The translations under genes were made by a program, and so were the position numbers. The notes beneath the pieces are model-generated. The model was not told where the DNA came from, did no database searches, and saw only the letters and a list, made by a program, of their open reading frames with translations. This document shows, in pieces, positions 48,645 through 60,346 of a stretch of DNA of 64,000 nt. Within the stretch, counting starts at the first letter, position 1; every line of letters starts with the position of its first letter. The DNA comes from Conoideocrella luteorostrata (Eukaryota > Ascomycota > Sordariomycetes > Hypocreales > Clavicipitaceae), in assembly GCA_032433595.1 (NCBI GenBank), contig JASWJB010000211.1, forward strand, positions 1 to 64,000. Reading direction: 5' to 3'.

Positions 48645-50367
48645 ATGAACGTCCGCAACGCATGCGTGGCGCTTGTGCTTGCAGCCAGCCAGGCAGCGGC
48701 TTTGCGCCCCGGTGGTCATCCGTGGCTGACATTTGGGGAAATTCCAGTGACCCCCGGTGACGAATCCGAGAACACGCCTCCCATAACCAGCACCAATTCC
48801 AAGATCAAGGCATACAACTTATCCGTGCCCATTGACCACTTTCACAACGAGACCAAGTACGAGCCTCATTCCGGCGGCTTCTACAACCTTCGCTACTGGC
48901 TCGACACCAGTTACTATAAGGAGGGTGGACCCGTCATTATCTTGCATTCTGGAGAATTCGACAGCGACGGCCGCCTGCCATATCTCGAGCACGGCATTGT
49001 TCCTGTCCTCACCAAGGCTACCGGCGGTGTCGGCATTGTCTTGGAGCATCGGTACTATGGAACCAGCTGGCCGACGAATGAAACCACACCCGCGAGCTAC
49101 CGCTTCCTGACGACCGACCAGGCACTCGCCGACACGGCATACTTCTCCAAGACGATCAAGATACCCGGGCTTGAACACCTCAACCTTACCGCGCCTGGAA
49201 CGCCTCATATTCTCTACGGGGGCTCCTATGCTGGTGGCTTTGTGGCTCTCGCTCGTAAACTCTACCCGGACGTCTTTTGGGGTGCCATCTCTTCATCAGG
49301 CGTGACAGCTGCCATTGACGATTTCTGGCAGTACTTCGAGGCAGCTCGCCATTTCTCTCCCGGTGATTGCTCACCTACCCTTCAAAACCTGACCGACATC
49401 GTCGACAAGCAGCTCCTCAGCGGCGACAAGAAGAAGGAAAATGGAATCAAGTCACTTTTTGGACTTCAGGATCTTTGGAATGATGAGTTTGCCAGCGTCC
49501 TCGTCAGTGGTCTGCTCGCCCTACAGAGTACAAACTGGGATCCCGAAGAAGACACCACAGCCTTTGGAACCTTCTGTGCCGTGATATCCTCTGACTCTGT
49601 TTTATTTTCCAGCACTAGTCACTTGCAGCATCGCGTCCGCAGTGCCGTTCAGGCAGCTGGATATGGCGCCGAGCCACTTACGTCACGTATGCTCAACTAT
49701 ATTGGCTTCATCAGGGACTTTGTCAAGAAGGAGAAGAAACAGGGCTCGTGCAAGGGCAAGAAGAACCTGCGCGAATGCCTGTCGCCCCGTCTTCAGAAAA
49801 ATGATGAGCGTCACAACTGGCAACGAAGCTGGACCTGGCAGACTTGCACTGAGTAAGTTGACGATTTCCGCGTTCCTTTAATGTGAAATACCCACCTTCC
49901 TAACACCAGCCAGATGGGGATACTTTCTGAGCGGAGAATCAACCCCCAAAGACCGCCTCCCCATGGTCTCCCGAGCTCTCACTGCTGAATTCAGCTCTTA
50001 CGACTGCAAGGCATCATTCAATATCACAACTCGCCCCGACGTTGACATCATCAACAAGCACGGTGGTTTCAACTTTAGCTATCCCCGCTTGGCCCTCATT
50101 GACGGCAAACAGGACCCCTGGCGATGTGCTGGCTCTCACGCCATCGGTCTGCCGGGCAGAGAGTCCACGACCTCTGAGCCCTTTGAGCTGATTGACTGGG
50201 GTGTGCACCATTGGGACGAATTTGGACTCAGTGACGATGCCGAAAGGGAGCCGGGTCTGCCGCCGAAGCAAGTAGTTGATATTCAGCAAAAGGAGGTACA
50301 GATCGTCAAAGATTGGCTGAAGGAATTCGAGGGGGGGAAGGGTGTGCATGAGGACGTTGAACTATGA
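48645..50367 (+). CDS. Secreted serine peptidase, family S28 (Pro-X carboxypeptidase / dipeptidyl peptidase II type)
   Basis: Two exons, 48645-49852 and 49914-50367, separated by a 61-nt intron (GTAAGT donor, CCTAAC branch, CAG acceptor); the joined product is 553 residues. Signal peptide MNVRNACVALVLAASQAAA. The S28 fold is shown by the N-terminal block IDHFHNE, FNLRYW-like FYNLRYW, GEFDSDG and HRYYGTSWP. The nucleophile motif is GGSYAGG (S194), the acid is in DGKQDPW (D470) and the histidine is in GVHHWDEFG (H501/H502). The splice is confirmed by CTEWGYF across the junction, a conserved S28 block. Several NxT/S sites suggest glycosylation. It likely cleaves Pro-containing peptides outside the cell at acidic pH. 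Specificity (carboxypeptidase or dipeptidyl peptidase) cannot be decided from sequence. Confidence 0.92.
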
Positions 50368-50486
50368 GGGCTACGAGGAGGCACCTCTAGGATAGAACAG
50401 AACAGAGTATAATGATAGCCTCGCGAATACAGCATATCACTATTTTACAGGGTTATGATTAGCTACTTGATCATCGATTTGGCACA

Positions 50487-51684
50487 CTACTCGATCATCC
50501 ACTGCATCGCATCCACCAACCGCTCCAACCAGTCCTTCGACGCCACCAAGTCCGGGCACGTCGTCCAAAAGCCATGAGGCAACCCAGCATACACATCCAT
50601 CTTGGTCGCCAACCCAGCCTCCCCAAGAAGCTCCCTAAACAGCAAAGCCTCGTCCCTGCGAGGATCCCAGCCGCAAATGGCGAAATACGCTTTCTTGGCA
50701 ATACCTGCGTGCGACTCAAACAGCAGCGGCGACAGCCGTTTATCTTCTGGTGGCGCGCCATATTTGCCTAACCCCCACCACCATATTAGTTTCGTTTAAT
50801 CAATGCACCGTGTCGTAAGAATGCACACACTCACCAGCAAAGTAATCAATAGACTTTCTCGTCAATCCAGGCGCGTCGTTGATCTCGTCAACGCTCAAAA
50901 TGCGAGCGAGATACTTCTTGGGCCGCACATCGGGATGGCAAAAACTGCCTGCTAAGAAGACGACACCCGTGATGGGAGGGCTGAGCTTTCCCTGTACTGC
51001 GAGGTGGGAAATTCCGGCTGTGAAGTTTGCGCCGGCGGATGTGCCGCCCAGGACGAAGCCCTTGGTGAGGTCGGTCTCGAGGCGGTCTTGGCCCGCTTGA
51101 GAGGCGACCTATTCAGATGGGTCAGAGGTCAATCGGCATTTGATCTGGGTGTGCTCGGTCGTGATCTAAAGAAAGCAGTGGGAATGGGGATGAAAGGGAC
51201 TACACATACCCAGCGAACAACGTCGAATGAATCCTCAAACCCCACGGGAAACTTATGCTCCGGCGCGAGTCTATACTCTACGTTAATTACCGCGATGCCC
51301 ACCCGAAGCGCTATGGCACGACAGGTCGAATCGTCCGTTTCGAGGCCGCCTGTGACGTAGCCACCGCCGTGCATGTACATGAGCAGTGGGAGACGGGCGT
51401 CACCGGCCGATGTCTTGCGGTAGAGACGGATGGTGATGTGCGCGTCATCGCGGATGGGGACGCCCAGCTCGGTGATGCTCAGACCTTCTTGGGGTGTGAT
51501 GGGGTCGTGGGCGCGGGTCATGCCAACGATGCGTGTGTTTGGTGGGAGGTTATTCGGGAACTTGGCCACAATCCATGTTAGCCTTCATTGCAGTGGCTGC
51601 CGCTGCGGGCGTAGCCAACCAGAAGCGGTGTCTTACATCTATCCATTCCGGATCGGGATTTGACAGGTGTCGATATTCAGCCAT
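50487..51684 (-). CDS. Alpha/beta hydrolase fold-3 (HSL-type) esterase/lipase
   Basis: Four exons on the - strand: 51637-51684, 51210-51560, 50835-51108 and 50487-50767. All joins keep frame and use canonical sites (GTAAGA/GCTAAC/AAG, GTATGT/TAG, GTGAGT/TTAG). They total 954 bases, 317 residues. The short first exon encodes MAEYRHLSNPDPEWID, a typical start for fungal members. Motifs: oxyanion HGGGY (80-84), nucleophile GTSAG (S157), acid GWDPRRDE (D259) and histidine GLPHGFW (H289), a complete HSL/BD-FAE catalytic set. No signal peptide, so cytosolic. Such enzymes hydrolyse small acyl esters; the substrate is unknown. It converges on the S28 peptidase gene with only 119 bp between the stops. 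Confidence 0.9.
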
Positions 51685-52899
51685 GATTACGCGGGGAAGG
51701 TATTCAGAGCCTTGAGCGAAAAGCAGAATGGAACGAATCGGGGGAAGGGGGGGACGGCCAAGGTCGCAAATACATGGCAGGACAATATAGTTGTCAACTG
51801 AGTTGCTGGATGCTGATGGAAAAGATTAGAGCCCAGGACTGGGACCGATTGATTGACTATTAACGCCAAGCATGTCGAACCCGCCGCTACCAACTTAAGA
51901 CGGGACCCAAATGCCTTAATAGGTCGAGATCGAATCCAGGGTGTGGACATAAAGTGGGCGAATCCATCAACTTCGAAGCTTGAGTACAAATACGTACGGA
52001 AAACGGAATACGGAGTACAGTAACTAACTAGCGGATTTTTGAACGTGGTTATTAGTTTGAAGTTATGCCCGAAAAGGGCAATTTGCCTCCACAGCGGCGT
52101 TTGTGGCAGACGTTCCCTGTATGTAGATTGATAAGCAGCTCTTCGACACCCCACGCATTTGGTGTACTTCCATTAAGGGTTGTATGTTTTTCTGGTCATT
52201 TGAAGGAGTAGAATTGCGGATTGAGGCGAACTAGTAAGCTATGATGTATCAATTTACTTTTAGAAGTACTTATAATATAAGCATGACTACAGAGTAAAAT
52301 GAGTAGTATATCTGCGGTTTGTTCACTCTAAATTATGTTACCAGCAGAAGCACAATAGGGAAATGGACCAAGCCAGTTAAGGTGGGCATCAACCTCAACA
52401 CCGAGTGGCACACGGACATAAGACGGCCCCAACACCCCAGGAGCTGTCTTTTCCCAGCGTCGCTGCACTTCCCATCGAATTATCCATAATGCATCATCCA
52501 ACTACTCCGGTTATCACTATGGGAAAGCGATGCTTCAACCCGATTGAGTGATGCAATCTTCTATGGGAAGTCATCGGCTTTACATTTTCATGCCACAACA
52601 CAGACTCCCAGCTGGTTACCATTGGTCGACGCTGATTGATGCTGGGTTATTCCAAAAGGCTTAAGTGCATCACCCTTCGACCAACAAGAGGCTTGTCACC
52701 TTCCCTCCTTCACATTCGCATGTGGATGTTTACTTCTGTTGCTAAACGAGATCCACAGTATATCTTCTTCCCCTTCTTAGTCCTCCCTTGCGGGCAGCAA
52801 GAGCTTCTTCAAATTGAGATTTGGAACTGACAAGGAGACCTGTCATCACCAAGACCAGCCGGGCTCACAACGCCATCTATCTAATCAACACTGTCGCAG
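51685..52899. other. Intergenic, no supported gene
   Basis: A 155-codon - strand ORF (51687-52154) lies in the promoter of the hydrolase gene, has no recognisable motif and is not called. TACGGAGTA at 52009-52017. Confidence 0.5.
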
Positions 52900-54687
52900 A
52901 TGGATGCAGCTGCTCCAAATATTGATGTGCTTTGTGCAACTGCGGCTGACTTGCGGAGACTGCTCGAAAATGGCGATACTACTAGCTTGCAATTGGTGGA
53001 GTTATGTCTAGAACAAATCGACAGACATAACCACTAAAGAGCCCAACTAAATGCAGTGATATCTGTTGCGCCCATTGATTCCCTTCAAATTCAAGCCGCA
53101 AAAATGGATGATGAAAGGGCTCGTGGCAAGATCAGAGGCCCTTTCCACGGCATTTCGATGCTTATAAAAGATAATATTATGGCAGAAGCATCCTTGGGAG
53201 TGGACACTACATGTGGCTCTTTAGCGCTAAAGGGCGTCAAGGTCAAGCGCAACGCTGCGGTCGAAAACTCAATCCTCAACGGTGGCATAATAATTATAGG
53301 AAAGACCAACCTCTCTGTAAGCTTTTGATACATTTGCGACAAAGAATTAAACTTGTCTGTTAATCGCAAGTCAGGAATGGGCCGGTAAAAACGGTAATTT
53401 ATACCCCCTGGTTGGTCTGCCGTCGGCGGTCAGACCCAAAGCGCGTATATTAGAGAAGGCTCTGCCAAAGAGGATCGTTTCTTTGGTCGCAGTGTAAGTA
53501 CAGTACTGGGTACCCGGGCCGCAGAGTACTGACGTTTCTGCAGATTCAGAGCCCTGCTGGCTCTTCAACTGGATCAGCCGTCGGCGTTTCTGCCGGCTTT
53601 GCGCCTGTCAGCGGCACAGAGACAAACGGCTCAATCGTACAACCAAGCGGCAGAAGCGGAGTGTATGGACTAAAGGCGACGGTTGGGACAATCATCACCC
53701 AAGGAATCTCTCCATACCGCTTATTCACCAATAGTCTTGGTCCGATTGCAAAGAGTGCAAAAGACATACCTGTCCTGATGGGAATTCTGATGGGCAAACA
53801 TTTGACCCCCAACCTCATTATAAACTGGAAAACCCAACGAGTGGCTTTGTCGACCTCGAGCTAGGGTACTTTTCTTCGGTTGAGGATGACGAGGTACCGG
53901 AACTCACGGCGCGAATGGTACGCGGCGATAAGCCTTTCCTCCGTTCTCGTCTTGTTTGCCAGGTCAACTAAAGGTATCCGTGATCTAGCGCAGAGAAATC
54001 GCCAATGCCGCCAATCGAATCGAAGCCAAGGGCGCTAAGGTGGTGCAGAATGCTGTATTGCTGCAATACGATGACTTCGACTTAGATGGATACGACGGTC
54101 TTGAAGGGATATGGGATCATGACTTCGCCACGGAGCTCGAGAAGTTCTTGGCGGCCTACAAGGACACATCAATCAGCAGCGTGGCTGATCTCGTTCAATT
54201 CAATAATGATCATGCAAATGTAGAATTACCTCCAGGTACGATAATCCATGTAGTGGACCAGGTTCGGTCGAAGTAGCGATTTTTGGCTGACAAGCTAATA
54301 GAGTGGCTAAATGGTCCAGCTCAGCTCACTGACGCACTCGGGAGTTTATGAGCGACGAATCGTGCGAGAGGGCAAAGACACACATGCGTGACAAGGCAGG
54401 ACGACAGGGTTTTGACAAAGTCTTCTCCGAGCACGGCGTCGATGTCCTCGTTACCCCTCAAGACTGTCAAGTCAGCACCATTGCCGCTATGGCCGGTTAT
54501 CCTATAGAAATCGCGCCATTGGGCCATGCCGAGTTCAATGATCGAGGGTTTAGAATGCTCGTGGTGGCCAGCCGGAAAGGTTGAGAAAATCATTGAGTTT
54601 ATGAGCGCATGGGAGGCAAGCAATCCAAATCTGAGAAAAGTTCCACCACAACTTGTGGATGGGACATTTGACACGGCCCGTGTGTAG
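52900..54687 (+). pseudogene. Amidase-signature family enzyme, degenerate
   Basis: Amidase-signature homology runs from an ATG at 52900 (TAADLRRLLENGDTTSLQLV) through the catalytic-lysine block SMLIKDNI and TTCGSLAL to the glycine/serine block SPAGSSTGSAVGVSAG (cis-Ser) and GTETNGSIVQPS (nucleophile Ser), and on to C-terminal blocks (HGVDVLVTPQD; AMAGYPIEIAPLG). It is broken by a stop at 53035-53037 (TAA in a QIDRHNH-RAQLNAV context), a one-base frame change near 53395-53400 (EWAGKNGNL versus PPGWSAVGGQTQ), further frame changes near 53820-53870 and 54000-54040, a stop at 54274-54276, and another shift near 54580. Two probable introns survive (donors at 53317 and 53488; the second ends TACTGAC...CTGCAG). 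Composition is normal, so decay came from ordinary mutation, not RIP. A fungal acetamidase/indoleacetamide-type amidase is the likely ancestor. Confidence 0.85.
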
Positions 54688-55579
54688 GGTTTCAATCAAG
54701 ACCATGGCTACGGCTGGAGAGTGTTGGCGTGGTTCGCAAAGATAAGAAATGCCTGTAACGCCCAGTCTCGGCAAAGGCATGCCTTGCTGCAGCCCCCCCT
54801 CCATGTTGCCAGATAGCAAGATCCCCGATAACTAGCTATGGGACAAATACAAGCGTCCGCCGAGGGGCGGTCCATCAGAATACCCGTGCTCAACAACAGG
54901 AAAATAGAGCTTGGCCGTGGCACTGCATTCCCCCAGGTTCTCAATGTACATGTAAAGTTTCTTTGCGTCATCATCAGCCAGACGGTACTCCGTTGTCAAG
55001 TGATGAACGAAGTAGGAAGGCACCGAAGTATGCATTTACGCCCACCTTGGTAGCGCTTTGATGGCAAGCCGTGATACACTAGTTTACTTCTGGAAGCTCC
55101 GGTCGATGCAAGCACCTCTATAGTATTTTCGCGGGTCTCTCACTCCAAATTACATACCGGCTGGCAGAAGCGCAGGAGAGGCATTGACGCAGCCAAGCCC
55201 GGTATAGCCGGCAGCTTGCCCCGGCCGTCCCCGTAATCGGAGCGCACGGTCGACCAAGGGTATGTCAAAAGTCCCCCCGACGATGAAGCATTAGTGAGAG
55301 ACTAACTGCTTCATCTTATCTTATCAGATGATCAGCAATGCTGACAGCGACGTGAGTCACAATACACCCTGGATGTTCCTCTTCGGAATTGTTTTTTTAG
55401 TGCCCGGAAACCGAAGGCTTATTGCGGTCAAGGGAACAAGTAAAAAGGTAGAGTGAATCATTGCAAAGTCGCCGCCGCCCCTTCCTGCTAGTCTCACGCG
55501 CTGTGTGCCAATTTTTTACAAGTTTCAGATTATTCTATGCTGGGTCTCTAAAGTGTTGCTGCCAAAATCGGACACAGCG
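54688..55579. other. Intergenic; an uncertain - strand ORF at 54832-55035
   Basis: The - strand ORF beginning SYFVHHLTTEYRLADDDAK looks somewhat protein-like (67 codons) but has no partner exon or recognised family. It could be a decayed gene fragment. Otherwise nothing is seen. Confidence 0.3.
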
Positions 55580-57252
55580 ATGAACCGCATTGATGTTGTA
55601 CCTAAGGAGAGCGAATTCGCTCAAAGTGAAGCTGGGCAAACCGAGGTAGCCGTCCAAAAGGAAGCAGTAGTTGCTGTCGACAGTGATACAGCCCTTCGAT
55701 TGAGACGTTTGGAGCAGCTCCGGGAGGAGTACGGAGTAAGCTTCCATGAATCCCAATCTTAGAAGATGCATCTCTGACACTGCTTAATGAAGAGTACCTG
55801 GACCGACATCGACGACCCGAATGACCCGTACAACTGGCCGTCCCGCCGCAAGATTCTCATGGGAATAATTTTGTCTCTGGCGCAGCTCGTAACGCTGATG
55901 ACGGCCAGTATTATTTCTGCGGCACTGACTGACATTGCCGCAGAGCTACATATTACCATGTCTTCGGCACAGATGGTGTTCTCTGTCTACTTCCTTGGCA
56001 TAGGTTTCGGGCCCTTTGTGGTTGCGGCTCTCTCGGAAATGTACGGCCGCAAATGGGTTTGGGTCGGTGGAAACATGTGGTATATTCTGTGGAATGCCCT
56101 GAGCCCTATCGGTAAATCCATGAATATGATGGTCGTCTCTAGACTCATGGCGGGATTCGGTGCCTGTGCGGGAATTACGGTAACTCCAACTGGGTTCTCT
56201 TGCATATTTGAGACTGTAGTGCATTCGCTAACATGGTATAGCTGACCGGACCGGCAATGGCTGATATGTACGGCAAGAAAGACCGCGGAAAGGCAGCTTC
56301 TATTACTGCTCTTCTGCCGGCCCTCGGCCCTGCTCTTGGTCCTATTGTTGGTGGTCTGGTGACCCAGCTAATTGAGTGGCCGTGGATTTTCCGCATCATG
56401 AGTATTGTCACTTCTGTCATCACTTTGATAGGTCTCCTTTATATCCAGGAGTCGTATACCCCGGTCCTACTACGTAGAAAGACAAGAGCTCGAGAAAACA
56501 ACGCACCATCTCCCTTGGGACTGGCCACGTGCGCCGATTTCGCACGGCGCCTGTCCATTGGAGTTTGGCGGCCAATTCGGCTGCTGCTTACACGCCCCGT
56601 GGTCCAGCTTATCGCCTCCGTCTTAGGTCTTAACTTTGCTATTTACACGTTGCTGCTGGGCACATACGCAACAATTTTTATTGAAAGATATAAACAGAAG
56701 CAATCCATTAGCGCGCTGCACTATCTCGCGATTGCCGTTGCCTTTACGGCCGCCGCGCAAATTGGTGGTCGCGTTATGGATCGGTGGTACAGAGACATTA
56801 GCGATAAACGTAACAACGGCATAGGGAAGCCGGAGTTCCGCGCGCCGTACCTTATACCAGGCGTTGTCTTGCATCCTCTTGGCCTTATACTATATGGCTG
56901 GGGGGCAGAAAAGGTAGCTCCTTGGCCGGTGTTGGACACTGGGGCCGTAATATTCTCATTAGGGAGTGTTATCGTTACTCAGATGCTGTATGCATATCAG
57001 CTTGATGAGTTTGTTGAGCACGGGGCTTCTGCGAATGCATCAACAAGAGTGCTGTCATACCTGCTGGGTTTCGCATTTCCTATTTTCGCCCCGGAACTAT
57101 ACAATAAGCTGGGTTATGGTTGGGGGAACACCATGCTGGGGTTTATCTGGATGGTATTGTGCTTCCCGCTCCCTCTGATCATATGGCTCTGGGGGGAGAA
57201 ACTGCGGAGTATAGGGCGGAGTGATAAAGAGGGCCGGGTTGAAGGAATCTGA
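55580..57252 (+). CDS. MFS transporter (DHA1-like multidrug/metabolite exporter)
   Basis: Three exons: 55580-55735, 55793-56179 and 56242-57252. The introns are canonical (57 nt, GTAAGC with CTGAC branch; 62 nt, GTAACT with GCTAAC branch), both phase 0, giving 517 residues. A hydrophilic N-terminus ends in DDPNDPYNWPSRRK, the hallmark entry to TM1 of fungal drug:H+ antiporter-type MFS proteins. TM segments follow, with the loop 2-3 motif SEMYGRKWVW. The TM4-5 region GPALGPIVGGLVTQ corresponds to the antiporter motif C area. A hydrophilic central loop (RRKTRARENNAP) and the second six-helix half end in a basic tail. It points toward the convergent isocyanide synthase gene 0.9 kb away and is the natural export partner for its product; that link is inference. 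One TACGGAGTA motif (55730-55738) spans the exon 1 donor. Confidence 0.9.
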
Positions 57253-58181
57253 GACTGCTCACCAGAAGCCATCATATGTTTACATACCTAAATAGATAGA
57301 ACATTCCTTCATGGAGTCAAAGCTGTCAACCGTTTGTCACAGTTGAGTTTCTTACCCATGGAAAGTCAGACGCAGAGACCCCTCCAGTGAAGTAGAGCTG
57401 CTGTTTCGACGTAAAAGCTCTGTGTGAAAACTCTATATGAAGCTTCCAAATCTAGATCAGTAATCTCCTCCGAGCTGCCGGCCGATCAAACGACGTCTTT
57501 TAAGGTGTGACGAACTTCCGTGTGACTGAGGTCATGAGCTTGAGCCTGATCCTGTTGCGTATTCACTCTGCTGTGGCGCTGTTGCCGTCTTGTTTTACCC
57601 ATGCCCGCCCTCACAGTCGCCTCAGCAGCCAATGCAATAGCAGCGTGGTCTGGGCAGAAAAGAGCAGGGGCCGTCCTTCAGCATGTTTGTGTATTTTGTC
57701 GCTGCAGGGCTCGTTGAAGGGGTCAGTCCCAGAAGTGTATTTAGGGCCAACTTGCGAATAACTGGGATCATCGACAAAAAATGCAGTCCACAACATTAGC
57801 TGCCCTTCTCGGATGTATTCAAACTGGCTGAAAAGTCCGCACATAAAATTACTCCTTGTATAACTCGGGTCCTCAAACGTTTGAACCTAGATATTCGTTG
57901 CACAAGGGTCAAACACACGTAAAAGCGTCTCTAAACAGGCATTCATTGTTTCAGCACATTCTTTTCATTGTCTATAAACGCGAAACTTTTCCGTAATACC
58001 CTCGCACACTAGCAAGTCTGTGTATACAATCTATATCGGCAAGGCCTTTTGCTCAATGCAACCTTAAAGTCAGTCGTCCTAAAATGCGTCAAACATTCGC
58101 AACAAAACACGCAATGCATACAAAAATGCCCCCATCTTCGGCCAGCAAAGAGTCATTTCGGGCAATCTTCTCCCAGATTGT
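57253..58181. other. Intergenic between convergent genes
   Basis: 3' flanks of the MFS and isocyanide synthase genes. No supported gene. Confidence 0.5.
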
Positions 58182-60346
58182 CTAGTCGAAGTGGATTCTC
58201 CACAACTCTCTGTCGCTTCCGGAGTTGAAGTCGCTTCGAGTGTGCATCATCAGGACATTATCACTCACTACCAAGTCTCCCTTCTCCCACGTATGGTAGT
58301 AAGCAACGCGTCTATCATGCAAGGTTGCATCGATGGCATCACAAATCGCTGTGCCAGCTGCCTCGTCATGGTCGTCAATGGTCACGAGGGTGGCTTCGAA
58401 CTTGGTTTTGGACTGCGGCCACGGTTCGTGATATCGGAGGCATGGCTTGCCGGTGGTGGGGTGAGCGGCAACCAAAGGTATTCCCTTGAGCACGGTCGAG
58501 TCAAAAGACGATGTTGTAACTGTCCAGGTCTTGGTAGAGAGATCCTCGACAGTCAGCCACTTGGGGAGATATTTAAACAGCATTGTGGACGACGAGAACA
58601 GGGTGAATCCTGTGTCCTTGGGGGAGGACGTCGCGCCGGCAAAGAACTGGAACCTGTGGGAGTCTCCAGTTAGTTGATAAGTTCATGTCAGACCTCGGCA
58701 TTTATTTAATAACTTACTGTGGAGGAACAGAGACTCTAGTTTCTTCGCCGTTGTCGTTGACCTTTGTCACCGTCTTGAACAGTCCGTCGTAGTGAAATGG
58801 CATCCATTCGGCAGATAACACATTGTTCAACCCGCGGGTATCAGATCCCTGATCTTTGACTTCGAGAACGAGACCGAATTTCCAGGGCAAAGGCTCTCCG
58901 AACTGTTTGGACTTCTCGACAAAGACATCCTGCTTTGGAGACTTGAAGAATCCACGCATCACAATCGGGGAGTTGATTTCTGCGAGAGACCGAACCTTCT
59001 TAGCATCTATGTCTTTTATAGACATAGACCCGGCTCCTCGGGCAGGTCGGAGCATCCACCCACTAGGATAAATCGGCTCAAAGTCAACACCGCCCTTCTC
59101 TGCCCCCCAGCCAAAGAGATCTGACTTTTCGCGGAAATAGCTTGGGTTGCCGTTTTCCGATACAAGTTCATATGAATCATCGTTGTCAAATTCCGATCTC
59201 ATGCTGGAGACGACAGTACCATCCAGTTTATAGGCAACTGTGCAGTGCCAGGGCGTCGTGAACCTGGTCGTAGTCGGGAGGAGGCTGATTGACATTTTTG
59301 CGGCACCGGTCGAAGGATGGATAGATAGACGAACGTGGTCCTTGTACTTCTGTCGAACTGCACTAGCGAATGCCTATTCTCAACTGTCAGTTATAGTGTC
59401 TTGCACTGAACGATACTTCATCATCGGGTACACTCACATCTCCACGCGCCATCATTTGTTTCGCGATATATTCGATTCCACGCTTATACTTGGACTTGGT
59501 GCGACCACCGTCAAGAGGATATACATCCGCAAGATCAGTTTCGAGAAACCGGATGTAACCTCTATATGTAAGGCACACATCCTCACTCTGAATAACTTCC
59601 TTCCACTCCCAGTTGGGGTTGCCAAAGGTATTGAGAAGTGCGCGACGGAAGTTGGACGCATTGGCGACGTATGACATTTCGTCTAGTTCATCTGGGAGGG
59701 AGATGGACACAAGGTCTCGCAGTCGCGAAAACTCAATCTGAGTGAAGCCCTTTGCGTGGGCAAGGAGCCGAAGTCCTTCGCCATAGTTCCAAACATCGTT
59801 GTCCGGAACGCCAAGTAAATCTACATGTTTAGGTTAGCTTTCCAGTCCCCCTCCGCGCCTCCGCTAGAGCGCTGGACTTCCTTGACTGGGAGAGGAGTAA
59901 GACATACCATTATATACGAGACCGTCAGAGATGATGGTCAGCTTGGCACCAGGGGGGTATACGTCCTGGATAGCCAGGCAAAGACCGTTGAGGTGAGCCA
60001 GAGCCAGCTCTTCAGCTCTATCCGGAAGTTTGCCGAGTACCTTCGTCGATCTGTTTGGAGACTTGAAGGGAAAGGCAGGAAGACACATGGGAACAGCCTG
60101 CCCGGCCCTTACATGACTGTAAATGACGGCCAAGAATTTGAGAGCGCCTTCGTCAGCCTTCTGGGGATCATCTTGTGTTCCTTGCAAACGATATCGGTTG
60201 ATGATGCCTAAGATTGTGGATGCAGTATCTAGAGCCGATGTGTCGACCAAAGTAGGAAAGTCGTCAATCTTGATACCACAAGGACTTTGACGACCTTTGG
60301 TATCTAAAGACGCGCTCTCACGCTCAGGAGACAGTGCAATAGGCAT
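58182..60346 (-). CDS. Isocyanide synthase / TauD dioxygenase fusion (XanB-like)
   Basis: Four exons, 59908-60346, 59438-59820, 58718-59373 and 58182-58653, joined by introns of 87, 63 and 64 nt (GTATGT/GCTAAC/TAG; GTGAGT/CTGAC/TAG; GTAAGT/CTAAC/CAG); 1950 bases, 649 residues, frame continuous. Residues 1 to about 345 are a DIT1/PvcA isocyanide synthase: LPAFPFKSPN (89-98), LPDRAEELALAHLN (107-120), ISDGLVYNDLLGVPDNDV (139-156), HVRLSIHP and TPWHCTVAY. The family converts an amino acid amine (Tyr or Trp in known cases) to an isonitrile using ribulose-5-phosphate. Residues about 380-649 are a TauD-type Fe(II)/2-oxoglutarate dioxygenase with HxD in FHYDG (H468, D470) and distal His in MMHTR (H630), plus RELWRIHF. 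Such fusions make vinyl-isocyanides in xanthocillin-type pathways. Neighbours fit a cluster: an MFS exporter and an FAD monooxygenase. The substrate is not readable from sequence. Confidence 0.92.

Noticed and set aside
51687..52154. 155-codon - strand ORF upstream of the hydrolase
   Set aside because: It overlaps the likely promoter and has no recognisable protein features.
58047..58055. TTTTGCTCA, matching the yeast Mac1 copper-response core, near the isocyanide synthase gene
   Set aside because: It lies between the 3' ends of two convergent genes, not in a promoter, and an 8-mer is expected by chance at this scale.
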